NCBI RefSeq assembly: GCF_030160655.1
Contig: NZ_BSOT01000005.1
Span: 124,001-188,000, forward strand
Length of the DNA: 64,000 nt
DNA from: Agaribacter marinus
GTDB lineage: Bacteria > Pseudomonadota > Gammaproteobacteria > Enterobacterales > Alteromonadaceae
Direction of reading: 5' to 3'
The translations under genes and the position numbers were made by a program. A model generated the notes under the pieces. The model was not told the DNA's origin. It made no database searches and was given only the letters and a program-made list of their open reading frames with translations. This document shows positions 17,437 through 26,274 of the stretch, piece after piece. Numbering within the stretch: the first letter of the stretch is position 1; every line of letters begins with the position of its first letter.

Positions 17437-17448
17437 GTGTAATTACAC
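17437..17448. promoter_or_regulatory. MarR-type operator, copy 2 (GTGTAATTACAC)
   Basis: This palindrome is identical to the one at 16936-16947. It lies between the marR stop and the RND start (ATG 17462). It overlaps a -10-like TATAGT (17433-17438), which points to direct repression of the RND-LolA-barrel genes. Confidence 0.72.
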
Positions 17449-17461
17449 GTTAGGATGTAAT

Positions 17462-19852
17462 ATGGAAGATAATACCAAGCGCCTTCATTCGGGTAAGTCA
17501 TACAGAATATTTTGGTGGATTACCGGTCATCCCATATTTGTTGCGTCATTAGGTATGATGTTTGTCGCCGCCTGTTTGGCTTTTATTCCAAAACTTGTGA
17601 TAGACCCCAAGGCAGAATCATTTTTACCGAAAGATTCACCCGCCTTAGTATATAGAGAGCAAGTGGAAGAGATCTTTGGCTTAAAAGACCCAATGGTTAT
17701 TGCTGTCGTAAATAAAAACGGAGTGTTTAATCCAGATACTATCCAATTAGTTGACTGGCTGACTCAGCAGGTGCTAGCGATTCCTGAAGTAAACCAAGAC
17801 CGTGTTATTAGTTTAACTACAGAAGACAACATAGTGGGTAACGAAGAAGGTTTAGTCGTAACGCCATTTGTTGAGTCATTGCCAGTCACTCAAGACCAAA
17901 CTAATGAAATTGCAGCTAAGGTTAAAGATTTTCCTCTTTATTTGGGTTCAGTTGTAGCCCGCGATAGCAGTGCAACACTCATCATTACCGAAGTGACGGA
18001 AGATTCTCATGCACCTATCGTCTATGAAAAACTCATGACTATTATTGCTAAGGCCCCGATTAAAAATACTGAGATATTACATGTGGCAGGAGACGGTGCA
18101 GTGTCTGGATATCTGTCAGCCTATATCATCAGTGATGCCGCACGTTTGGTGCCTATTTCAGTTGTCATTATCACCTTGTTATGTGTGCTAGCGTTTAGAA
18201 CGGTACAAGGTTCTTTATTACCCGGCATCGTCATTTTGGCCGCCACGGCATCTTCGGTCGGCATCATGGCGGCCATGGGAGATCCCATATACGTTATCAC
18301 CACTAGCATGCCTATCTTGCTAGTGGGTATTGCAGTTGCCGATGCCATTCATATAAAAAGTGAATATTACGAGCAACGTGCGTTAACACCCACATTAAGT
18401 AAACAAGCCATAATCGTTCATTCGGTAAACAAAATGGCTAAGCCAGTATTACTTACAACCCTTACGTCGATGATTGGGTTTCTAGGGGTGTATTTTTCGT
18501 CCTATATGCCACCAATGAAATCTTTCGGAGTGTATTCAATGATAGGGCTGGCTGTCGCTGGCATATTTTCACTCGCGGTAATTCCTGCTATGCAAATGCT
18601 AATGCCAACAAAAGATAGTGCTGCGTTTACATCATCGAATACACGCAAGGGAGATAAACTAGCTCAATTTATGGATGGCGTAGGTCGCCGGGTTTTAGCT
18701 AACCCAAATCGGATAATCATTGGTGCGATGGTGGTGGTTGTTATGGGGATCTATGGTGCCAGTAAATTAGAAGTGAATGAATCATGGGTAGACAATTTTC
18801 AAACGAGTGAACCTATTTATCAGGCAGACATTGCAATCAACAAAGCAATGGATGGCACTAGCAATTTGGATATTGTTATTCAAACACCACACCAAGAGGA
18901 CCTATTTTTACCTGAAAATTTACGCAAGATTGAAGCACTTCAATTTTACTTAGAATCAATGCCCGAAATCGGTGGTACCACATCTATCGTTGACTATATC
19001 AAGCAGATGAACCGCGCACTAAACAACAACGACCCCTCTGAATATCGCATTCCTGATGATGCTGATTTAATTTCTCAATATTTTTTGCTCTATTCTGCGA
19101 GTGGCGACCCTACTGACTTTGAAGAAGAAGTCGATTACGACTACCAACAAGCGCTAGTCCGGGCTAGATTGCACAATGGACGGCTACAGTTTTTTAAACC
19201 TGTGGTTGAAAACGCCCAAACGTATATAGATGAAAACTTCAATACGCGGCAAATTGAGGCGTCGTTGTCGGGACGTATTTATGTTGACTATGAGTGGTTA
19301 ACTAACTTAACGGACTCGCATTTTAAAGGGGTGGCCTTTGCGTTGGTATTGGTGTGGATAGTTGCCAGTTTGAGTTTTAAATCTATTTTGGGCGGAACCC
19401 TAGCGTTGGTGCCCGTAGGCCTAGCAACATTTGCAGTGTATGCCTTAATGGGAGCTCTTGGTATTACCCTTGCGGTTGGAACGACAATGACCGCAGTGAT
19501 TGCCCTCGGTATAGGTATTGATTTCGCTATTCACACCATTGAAAGAATCAAGTATCAAATTCAAGTGCAAGATCTGTCACCCAGTGAAGCCTTACAGGGG
19601 CTGTATCCGTCGACCGGAAGGGCGCTCTTGTTTAACTTCCTTGCTGTGTTCATTGGATTTGGGGTGTTAGGTTTAAGTCATGTTCCCCCCTTAGCCAAGC
19701 TTGGCGTGCTCATTGCCTTCGCTGTTCTGGTAAGTTTTGTAGCCAGCATCACTGTGCTACCCGTACTGATCAAACTGTTTAAACCACGGTTTATCGGGTT
19801 CAAAAAAGGCACGGACATCAATACTGCCCTCATTGCTGACGTTAGCGACTAG
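17462..19852 (+). CDS. RND-family transporter (MMPL/HpnN-like)
   Basis: The protein has 796 residues with the twofold RND layout. A first membrane helix lies near 22-44, followed by a large periplasmic domain, then a helix bundle around 225-380 (ARLVPISVVIITLLCVLAF, ITTSMPILLVGIAVADAIH). A repeat of the same order follows: one helix near 415, a second periplasmic domain, and helices from about 620 to 765 (GVAFALVLVWIVASLSF, VIALGIGIDFAIHTIER). The motifs VGIAVADAIH and LGIGIDFAIH contain the Asp of the proton path. At about 800 residues it is of the MMPL/sterol-sensing type (lipid or hopanoid exporters), not the 1000-residue AcrB type. LolA-like and barrel genes follow, suggesting export of a lipid to the outer membrane. 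A MarR operator precedes it. Confidence 0.87.
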   Translation: MEDNTKRLHSGKSYRIFWWITGHPIFVASLGMMFVAACLAFIPKLVIDPKAESFLPKDSPALVYREQVEEIFGLKDPMVIAVVNKNGVFNPDTIQLVDWLTQQVLAIPEVNQDRVISLTTEDNIVGNEEGLVVTPFVESLPVTQDQTNEIAAKVKDFPLYLGSVVARDSSATLIITEVTEDSHAPIVYEKLMTIIAKAPIKNTEILHVAGDGAVSGYLSAYIISDAARLVPISVVIITLLCVLAFRTVQGSLLPGIVILAATASSVGIMAAMGDPIYVITTSMPILLVGIAVADAIHIKSEYYEQRALTPTLSKQAIIVHSVNKMAKPVLLTTLTSMIGFLGVYFSSYMPPMKSFGVYSMIGLAVAGIFSLAVIPAMQMLMPTKDSAAFTSSNTRKGDKLAQFMDGVGRRVLANPNRIIIGAMVVVVMGIYGASKLEVNESWVDNFQTSEPIYQADIAINKAMDGTSNLDIVIQTPHQEDLFLPENLRKIEALQFYLESMPEIGGTTSIVDYIKQMNRALNNNDPSEYRIPDDADLISQYFLLYSASGDPTDFEEEVDYDYQQALVRARLHNGRLQFFKPVVENAQTYIDENFNTRQIEASLSGRIYVDYEWLTNLTDSHFKGVAFALVLVWIVASLSFKSILGGTLALVPVGLATFAVYALMGALGITLAVGTTMTAVIALGIGIDFAIHTIERIKYQIQVQDLSPSEALQGLYPSTGRALLFNFLAVFIGFGVLGLSHVPPLAKLGVLIAFAVLVSFVASITVLPVLIKLFKPRFIGFKKGTDINTALIADVSD

Positions 19853-19882
19853 TCGAATAAAATCTGAGATATAGGAATAAAA

Positions 19883-20689
19883 ATGAACAACTTAATGACA
19901 AAAATGGGTGTCTTGTTGCTGGCAGTTTTTGCAAGCAGTGACGGTTTTGGTGAAGAGGAGCCTTCGGTTGAGCAAATAATCGAACAGGTTAACCTGCGTG
20001 ATGAAGGTCAAGCTGTTTCTCGGATCTTGGTGATGACATTAACCGACAGACGAGGAAAAACGAGGGTTCGCGAAACACGCGCATTTCGTAAGTACTTTGG
20101 TGACGAAAAGCGCACTGCAATCTTCTACAAGAAACCAAATAATATTAAAGACACTGCATTTCTTACCTACGACTATCCCGATCTTAATAAAGACGATGAC
20201 CAATGGCTGTATTTACCGGCAATGCGCCGAGTGAGGCGGATTTCAGCGGCTGATCGCGGCGATTATTTTTTGGGCACAGATTTTTCTTACGAAGATATTA
20301 AACTTGAGACCCGCATTTCTACTGCCGATTATCATCATATATTGCTTGGTTCTCACTTCATTGAGAAGCGAAAATACTTTGTGCTGGAAGCAACGCCAGT
20401 GGACGATAAAACTGCGAAAGAACTTGGTTATGGAAAGGTTAATACCATCATCGATTCATCTAATTGGATGATTACTAAGAATGAATTTTGGGACCCAAAA
20501 GGACATCCGCTAAAAACTATCGACTTTTCCGATATCCGTTTGGTACAGGGTATTTGGACTGCTCACATCATCGCAGTAGACAATCACAAAACAGGTCATA
20601 AAACACATTTTTCCTTTAGCGATGTGGACTATAGCAATGGCGTAAATGATGATATTTTTACTACGCAGTCTATACGGCGAGGTTTGTAA
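19883..20689 (+). CDS. Outer-membrane lipoprotein-sorting-like (LolA-fold) periplasmic protein
   Basis: The protein has 268 residues with a signal peptide (about 1-23, cleavage near GFG-EEE). The mature part has the pattern of the LolA-like family often found beside MMPL exporters: a leading helix SVEQIIEQVNLRDEG, repeated strands such as RKYFGDEKRTAIFYKKP and DDQWLYLPAMRRVRRIS, and GTDFSYEDIK. The family is thought to carry lipophilic cargo across the periplasm. It lies 30 bp after the RND gene with an AGGA ribosome site, and its stop overlaps the start of the next gene by one base (TAATG). It is thus the middle member of a three-gene exporter operon. Confidence 0.85.
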   Translation: MNNLMTKMGVLLLAVFASSDGFGEEEPSVEQIIEQVNLRDEGQAVSRILVMTLTDRRGKTRVRETRAFRKYFGDEKRTAIFYKKPNNIKDTAFLTYDYPDLNKDDDQWLYLPAMRRVRRISAADRGDYFLGTDFSYEDIKLETRISTADYHHILLGSHFIEKRKYFVLEATPVDDKTAKELGYGKVNTIIDSSNWMITKNEFWDPKGHPLKTIDFSDIRLVQGIWTAHIIAVDNHKTGHKTHFSFSDVDYSNGVNDDIFTTQSIRRGL

Positions 20690-21996
20690 TGAGATGGCCT
20701 AGCAGCGTATTGATTGTTCTGTTGACGATACTTTGTCAGGCAAGTTTCGCGGAAGTAGACATGAACCTCAACCTGGATAGTGTTGTTGCTGTATCTACGC
20801 ATCAACGTGAAAGCCTTCAAAGTTTAAAAAATAGGTTCACTAGTCACGTTGATTATTCTAAAAACAGCTACCGTATTACTGCCATTATTCAGTTCGAACA
20901 TGAAATGGAAAATGGTATGCAAGCCATACTTAACAATGACGCTAACTATACGTTTGCTAGCCGTCCGATCACGTTTGGAAATCATAGCAAACTCTCAGTG
21001 AGAGAACTGTATTTGTCTATGCCAGTGCTAAATGGTCACTTTCTTACCATTGGAAAGCAGCAGGTGGTATGGGGTAAGGCTGACGGCGTAAAAATACTCG
21101 ATGTGGTTAATCCGCAAAGTTTTAACGAGTTTACCTTAGAGGACTTTGGGCAATCTCGTATCCCTTTATGGATGGTAAACTTGGAACTAAGCTTGGGAGA
21201 TGACTTGTTTCAAATCTTGTGGATACCTGATACTAGTACCCATCAACTTCCAGTATTTGAATCTACCTATGGTTTTACCGCTCCTCGATTTTCTCCGCCG
21301 ATACCAAGAGATATACCTATTCAGTTTAAAGAAAACAAAGCACCAAAAACACGCTTTAAAAACAGTGACTTTGGACTTCGATGGAGTAGTTTTGTTGGGG
21401 GATGGGATATTGCGGTCAATTATCTTTATCACTTTGAAGACCAGGCAATATTTAGTACCGAGTTGCTGAGTCACAACGCAACCGTATTAGAAATCACCCC
21501 AGAATACTATCGATCAAACTTGTGTGGTGGGTCGCTAAGTAAACCCGTCGGCAATATAACGTTTAGAACTGAATTTGCTTACAAAACTGACCAGCGCCAC
21601 TACCAACAAGCAAACGAATTATTGGTGAGTGACGAGCTTAGTTATGTTGTGGGTCTTGATTATTTTGCTTGGACAGACACTTTATTAAGTGTTCAGTTAA
21701 TTCAACAACGTTTACTCGACGTAAAGGACGAAACCCTTTTTCGAGCAGTAAATGAAACGAGTTTTTCTCTTTTATTGCGTCGTAGCTTCTGGCAAGAAAC
21801 GTTAACTACTGAAGTACTATGGCAACAGAATACCAACGACAACGACGGGCTTGTTCGCCCAAAAATTCAATATGTATACAGCGATCGGCTTACATTGACC
21901 GCTGGCCTAGACATATTTTATGGCGATGAAAGAGGCGTTTATGGCCAGTTTGCAGACTTAGACAGATTGTACCTAAAGGCTCGTGTGAGTTTTTAA
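20689..21996 (+). CDS. Outer-membrane beta-barrel protein (DUF1302-like) of the RND unit
   Basis: The protein has 435 residues with a signal peptide (about 1-21, ending QASFA). The mature chain alternates polar and aromatic residues throughout and ends RLYLKARVSF, a C-terminal Phe as in outer-membrane barrels. Motifs such as FLTIGKQQVVWGKADGVKILDVVNPQ resemble the DUF1302-type proteins found with MMPL and LolA-like genes. The ATG overlaps the stop of the LolA-like gene by one base, so translation is probably coupled. It is inferred to be the outer-membrane end of the export route. Substrate is unknown. Confidence 0.75.
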   Translation: MRWPSSVLIVLLTILCQASFAEVDMNLNLDSVVAVSTHQRESLQSLKNRFTSHVDYSKNSYRITAIIQFEHEMENGMQAILNNDANYTFASRPITFGNHSKLSVRELYLSMPVLNGHFLTIGKQQVVWGKADGVKILDVVNPQSFNEFTLEDFGQSRIPLWMVNLELSLGDDLFQILWIPDTSTHQLPVFESTYGFTAPRFSPPIPRDIPIQFKENKAPKTRFKNSDFGLRWSSFVGGWDIAVNYLYHFEDQAIFSTELLSHNATVLEITPEYYRSNLCGGSLSKPVGNITFRTEFAYKTDQRHYQQANELLVSDELSYVVGLDYFAWTDTLLSVQLIQQRLLDVKDETLFRAVNETSFSLLLRRSFWQETLTTEVLWQQNTNDNDGLVRPKIQYVYSDRLTLTAGLDIFYGDERGVYGQFADLDRLYLKARVSF

Positions 21997-22077
21997 ATCA
22001 GGAAGCGATTTGTCCACACAATGCACTATCTACTCTATATTCTTCAGCATGCTGATAAAATACTTTGTATCGGTCAT

Positions 22078-23046
22078 TTATTGAGAGAATGCCTTTCGGA
22101 CTAGCTTGTGTTCTATGGTCTTTTTACCCCATTGTTGGTCTAAGCTCTCTTCTACAATATTGAAACCAAACTGCTTATACAAGTGACTGGCGGCATCTAG
22201 GCCTTTTACTGTCCATAGATGAATTTCTTGAATGCCTTGCGCATCACAAAAACGAATAGCTTCTTGAACTAAGCGTCTACCGACTCCCGAGCCTTGTAAG
22301 CGTTCGTCTACGATAAACCACCGCAGATGAGCGGTGTTGGCTTGTTGTAAATCTTCGCTGTCAATGGCAATAGAGCCTAGTACTTCATCATCTTGTTTAG
22401 CTAACCATAATTGGTTGCCTGTGTGTGCAAGGCGTGATGTAAATTCTGCCATTTCTGTCGCCACTTTAGCTTCAAAATATTGACCAAAATCGTAATGTTT
22501 GGAAAAGTATCGAGTAAACAAATATGCAACTCTTCCAATCGCACCGGGGGAGTACCCGCTGCTAATATCGATGCCGCGTGCTGCTAAAGAGGTTTTATTT
22601 CTCAAGGCTTCTAGCGAATTTGCGTAATCAGTTAGCCCTTTCTCTATAGTACTTTGCTTATCCAATGGGAGGTAGGCCAGCGCATTTTGGGTTTGTTGCT
22701 CTGCATGTTGATGAGCAATTTGTACCGTTTTTTGTCCTTTAGCAGTAATTTTAAGGCGTTTTTTACGACTGTCTTGTGTATCTATGATTTCTGTAATTTC
22801 ACCTCTGACCACAAGTTTTTGCAGCATACGACTGATACTAGATTTTTCCAATTGCAGTTTTTGACAAAGGTCGGCTGCTGTTTGAGGGCCTTTAAGGTCA
22901 ATTTCTAGGAGTGTGTGCAGTGCTGACGGACCAAGGTCGGTAGACGCAATAGTCGGCTTCATAAAGCCTAATTCACGCACTAATTTGCGCGAGGCGTCGC
23001 GTACTTTATGTATAGTATCCTTTGATACTGGCAGTGTTTGTCCCAT
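22078..23046 (-). CDS. Bifunctional MarR regulator / GNAT acetyltransferase
   Basis: The protein has 322 residues. The first 150 form a MarR winged helix (TAADLCQKLQLEKSSISRMLQKLVVRGEI, then TQDSRKKRLKITAKGQ). The last 160 form a GNAT domain with the acetyl-CoA loop RLQGSGVGRRLVQEAI near 248-263 and the strand IQEIHLWTVKGLDAASHLYKQFGF typical of the fold's end. This fused architecture is a known family whose substrates are mostly unknown. It is convergent with the exporter operon and upstream, on the same strand, of nothing obvious. There is no palindrome of the GTGTAATTACAC type near it, so it is not the likely regulator of that unit. Confidence 0.88.
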   Translation of the reverse strand: MGQTLPVSKDTIHKVRDASRKLVRELGFMKPTIASTDLGPSALHTLLEIDLKGPQTAADLCQKLQLEKSSISRMLQKLVVRGEITEIIDTQDSRKKRLKITAKGQKTVQIAHQHAEQQTQNALAYLPLDKQSTIEKGLTDYANSLEALRNKTSLAARGIDISSGYSPGAIGRVAYLFTRYFSKHYDFGQYFEAKVATEMAEFTSRLAHTGNQLWLAKQDDEVLGSIAIDSEDLQQANTAHLRWFIVDERLQGSGVGRRLVQEAIRFCDAQGIQEIHLWTVKGLDAASHLYKQFGFNIVEESLDQQWGKKTIEHKLVRKAFSQ

Positions 23047-23150
23047 TATTACTTGTCCGATACTTTAATGTATAGCGACAGTTTACAATTATGGTTGTAT
23101 TGTACAACTAATTTTTGAGTGTTATAAATATGCGTAGATGAATGCGCAAT

Positions 23151-23190
23151 AAAAAAACGCCATAAACGAATATTCATTTATGGCGTTTTT
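23151..23190. terminator. Bidirectional terminator-like hairpin after GH50 gene
   Basis: A 14-bp perfect stem (AAAAACGCCATAAA with TTTATGGCGTTTTT) encloses a 10-base loop, flanked by A and T runs. It lies 24 bp past the stop of the minus-strand GH50 gene and should end that transcript. Confidence 0.85.
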
Positions 23191-23213
23191 ATGCGTGGGG
23201 AGTTTAAAACAGG

Positions 23214-25538
23214 CTATTTTTTAGCGCGTCTCTTATAAAGGTCAGCGTTAACTTCTTTTGCAGCTTTTACGAGTGGCGCATAAGGTACATCAGCAACACT
23301 TACAAACCCTACGTTGTAGTTTTCGCCATCATAAGCGCGACCTGTTAATGGGCCATCGTTATACTGGAACCAATGCGCGCCTACAAAATATGGGTTGTCA
23401 ATTACGCCATACATGTAATCTTTGTATCTACGACCACGGTCTTGTTGCGATGGTGCATGAATTAATCCAGGATTTAACATGCCAGAATCTTGAGAACCAT
23501 TATGGAATTCACCAATAACACTTGGCATATCGATATCTTTTAAGAAGTGCCAAAAGTTGTCACTAATGCCTTCTTTGTAATAGTTGTAGCTCATTACGTC
23601 TACATGTTTAGCGGCCGCTGCACGTACTTCTGGCGTCATGCCCCAATCGGCGAAACGCGCCCCCATGTACATGTGATTAGGCAAATACTTTTTAACAGCA
23701 TTTTTCACTACGTCGAAGTATTGCTCTGCATAAACATACAACAAGTGAGATAAATCTTCGGTAAGCGCTTCATTAAACGCTTCCAGTACCACGCCCGATG
23801 CCAATGAATCCCATGATTCGATAGATGTGTTCCAACTCGCGTTAACCGCCTCTATTGAGTCATACTTTTCTTTTAGTATATTCATGTAAACGGTTTTCGT
23901 TGGGCTTTTGCTAGCATCTAAACTCAATGCGTTAATCGCAATGCCATACACCGCTTTTACGTTAATTTCACTAGAGGTAGGGTTTTCCATGCCCCAACTT
24001 TTTTCATTATCCACAAATACACCTACACACCACGGGTTGTTTTGCACTTCTTTGCCAATTTGTTCAGCTGTAGCTAAGGCTCTTTCTTTAAATACTGGAT
24101 CGAAAACATCGGGCAGGGCACTCCATAAATCATTACCACTGCTTAGCGTTTTAAAGTCACCAATTATCCAACCGTTCGCAAAATAAGGAAATCGATCCAT
24201 TTGGTAGTACGACGGGTCTACCCAATTTCCGAATGACGTAAAGCCCCATGTAAGCATTCTATCGACGGTGGTAGTACGCCACTTCTCCATAAATACTTCA
24301 GGATCGTTGCTTTGATACTTACGTGCCAAATTAGCTTGATAAAAGCTATAGGTTTCGCCTTTTTCAAGTGCACCCATGAAGGTTTCGCGGCGATAGCCAA
24401 AGTGTAAACCTAGCTCGTCGTCATAGCTTGGTAACCACTCAAACATGTTTGCACGGAGCTCAGATGTGGCATGGCGTGTAGGCACGGCTGCTTTAGATAC
24501 TTGATTTAACCCAATCGAATCTTCAGGCGTTTTATCATTTGCATCGCGTTGTCTTATTAATGAACTGTCAAAATCGTAACCGGTCATCGTTGATGTATTT
24601 GCCATTCTCACGTTGGCAATACCATTTGAGAAAAACAGATACCCTTCTGGGTCAACTAACCACCACTTACCATCTACTTTTGCCGTTGAGAAATAGCCTG
24701 TACCTTCTAGTTTGGGGCCATCTGCCCAACCATTGAATTTAGATCTGCCGTCCAATGGCGTCTTACGTAATTGGCTTTGTTCTTCAGCAGACACTTTTAT
24801 TAGGTCTTCAAGGTTGTCTACCTTACCAACAAAGTCCATTTTTGCATTTTGACCAAATTCATCCACTAGGCCAACTAGGTAGTTTTCATCTACTGCTTCT
24901 GGCTTAATAATACGCGCGTTGTCTATAATGACATGCTTGTCTTCAAGCACACCAAGCAATTTAAACTCAATGCTTGCGATATTTTCTAGGTCAATTTTTT
25001 TAACGCCCCAGCGCCAAATGATAGGGGTATAGTCAGTGATCCAACTTTTAGGATTTGAGCGAAGACCGGTTTCAACGTCTAAATCCTGGCCGGCAAGCTC
25101 TAAGTAATAGGTGCCACTACTATTTTCGGCGATGGATAAGCTACGGTTGTGAGTTTTGCCGCTAGCGTCGGTGGCGGTAACGTAAAAAAAGATAGATTTG
25201 TCTTTAGGGTTTTCGATATCTACAGCAAAAGCAAAATCACCTTCTTTGCTCCAGTCCCAAGGTTCTGATGGCTTAAATTTAAAGGCAGCCTTATAGTTGT
25301 CAGTCGAGTTTAAGGTAATAGAATACTTTTTATTGTTGCCTTCTGAGATGACTTCACCGACACCATGCTCTAACTGCACTGCGCTGTCGACTTGACCGTT
25401 TTCAAAGTCAAAAAGCATTCGCTCATTGCTAGCACTGTCAGTCGCGTTGCTTTCTTCTTTACCGCCGCCACAACCTGCAAGCACAGCAAGCGTTAAGCCA
25501 CTTAACAAGAAGCCCAATTTTCTATATTTGTATTTCAT
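23214..25538 (-). CDS. GH50 beta-agarase-type lipoprotein
   Basis: The protein has 774 residues. It has a lipoprotein signal with lipobox LAGC (Cys23) followed by Gly-Gly-Gly. Residues 40-215 form a beta-sandwich resembling a carbohydrate-binding module. The catalytic part starts GRSKFNGWADGPKLEGTGYF and contains KVDGKWWLVDPEGYLFFSNG, a stretch typical of GH50. The probable acid/base is Glu512 in VDNEKSWG and the nucleophile Glu677 in VIGEFHNGS, about 165 residues apart as in known GH50 enzymes. GH50 members cut beta-1,4 links of agarose, mostly releasing neoagarobiose. The lipid anchor suggests a membrane-bound enzyme. No other agar genes are in the window. Paired inverted TATAACGATA motifs lie in its promoter region. 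Confidence 0.87.
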   Translation of the reverse strand: MKYKYRKLGFLLSGLTLAVLAGCGGGKEESNATDSASNERMLFDFENGQVDSAVQLEHGVGEVISEGNNKKYSITLNSTDNYKAAFKFKPSEPWDWSKEGDFAFAVDIENPKDKSIFFYVTATDASGKTHNRSLSIAENSSGTYYLELAGQDLDVETGLRSNPKSWITDYTPIIWRWGVKKIDLENIASIEFKLLGVLEDKHVIIDNARIIKPEAVDENYLVGLVDEFGQNAKMDFVGKVDNLEDLIKVSAEEQSQLRKTPLDGRSKFNGWADGPKLEGTGYFSTAKVDGKWWLVDPEGYLFFSNGIANVRMANTSTMTGYDFDSSLIRQRDANDKTPEDSIGLNQVSKAAVPTRHATSELRANMFEWLPSYDDELGLHFGYRRETFMGALEKGETYSFYQANLARKYQSNDPEVFMEKWRTTTVDRMLTWGFTSFGNWVDPSYYQMDRFPYFANGWIIGDFKTLSSGNDLWSALPDVFDPVFKERALATAEQIGKEVQNNPWCVGVFVDNEKSWGMENPTSSEINVKAVYGIAINALSLDASKSPTKTVYMNILKEKYDSIEAVNASWNTSIESWDSLASGVVLEAFNEALTEDLSHLLYVYAEQYFDVVKNAVKKYLPNHMYMGARFADWGMTPEVRAAAAKHVDVMSYNYYKEGISDNFWHFLKDIDMPSVIGEFHNGSQDSGMLNPGLIHAPSQQDRGRRYKDYMYGVIDNPYFVGAHWFQYNDGPLTGRAYDGENYNVGFVSVADVPYAPLVKAAKEVNADLYKRRAKK

Positions 25539-25629
25539 TACCTACACCTTTTTAACAGCATTAGTTCGCTATCTATTTACGTCAAATGATACATAAGTGC
25601 TCAATTAGTTAAGCTTTAGATTAACGTTC

Positions 25630-25690
25630 TATAACGATATATTTATAAAATGTTAACGCCAGTTTTAACTAATATTGTTTTATCGTTATA
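25630..25690. promoter_or_regulatory. Inverted TATAACGATA pair upstream of GH50 gene
   Basis: TATAACGATA at 25630-25639 is repeated in the opposite direction as TATCGTTATA at 25681-25690, 41 bp apart. Both lie in the 257-bp gap upstream of the GH50 gene (which reads leftward from 25538). The two sites could be half-operators for a looping or dimeric regulator; the regulator is not identified. Confidence 0.45.
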
Positions 25691-25795
25691 TAATTTAACA
25701 TAAACAACACATAATTCACCTGTTAATATGATATAAAAAGATGAATTATTTGATTTTTATGCAGATTTGGTAAATTTACACATAAGATTGGATTG

Positions 25796-26212
25796 TTAAA
25801 TGTTGGCCATAAGTAAATGACATACAACGACGACACTTGTTAACACGACTCTCAAAAATGTGTATTCGACAATAATATCTCTACCTAATTGAAGTGTGTA
25901 TTTGTCGTACATTAGTACGCCAATGTAACTTATTGAAAGGATGCCTAACAATATGTTGCCATCAAGAAAAATTAGCGCTAGCCAAGCAATTATACTCGGC
26001 AGCATTGACGCAAATAATTGGTGATTAGCTCGTTTATTTTGAAGCGCATCTAACCAATGAATTCCACCGAAGAATGACAATATAATCGCTGAGTACTTTA
26101 CAAAATATAGAAAACCAGAATAAGGTGACAATTGTTCGATAAAAATAAGTACGGGAATACCAACAAACGGTAATAAGCCCAAATAAGCTAAGATTTTTGC
26201 TGCGAATGGCAT
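25796..26212 (-). CDS. DUF3429 family membrane protein
   Basis: The start is placed at ATG 26212 because a strong ribosome site (GGAGG) precedes it and the protein begins MPFAAKILAYLGLLPFVG; the open frame further upstream overlaps gltA and is not credible. The product has 138 residues and about four or five membrane helices. The motif ILSFFGGIHW near 55-64 is characteristic of DUF3429 proteins of the inner membrane, whose role is unknown. It lies just beyond the gltA terminator on the same strand and could be reached by readthrough. Confidence 0.82.
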   Translation of the reverse strand: MPFAAKILAYLGLLPFVGIPVLIFIEQLSPYSGFLYFVKYSAIILSFFGGIHWLDALQNKRANHQLFASMLPSIIAWLALIFLDGNILLGILSISYIGVLMYDKYTLQLGRDIIVEYTFLRVVLTSVVVVCHLLMANI

Positions 26213-26230
26213 TTGATTTCCTCCAGATAC

Positions 26231-26257
26231 AAAAATGGCGCGAAATTCGCGCCATTT
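26231..26257 (-). terminator. gltA intrinsic terminator
   Basis: AAATGGCGCGAA (26233-26244) and TTCGCGCCATTT (26246-26257) form a perfect 12-bp inverted repeat around one base. Read on the minus strand it ends in TTTTT. It lies 18 bp past the gltA stop. Confidence 0.88.
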
Positions 26258-26274
26258 GATATATTTTTTACCGC

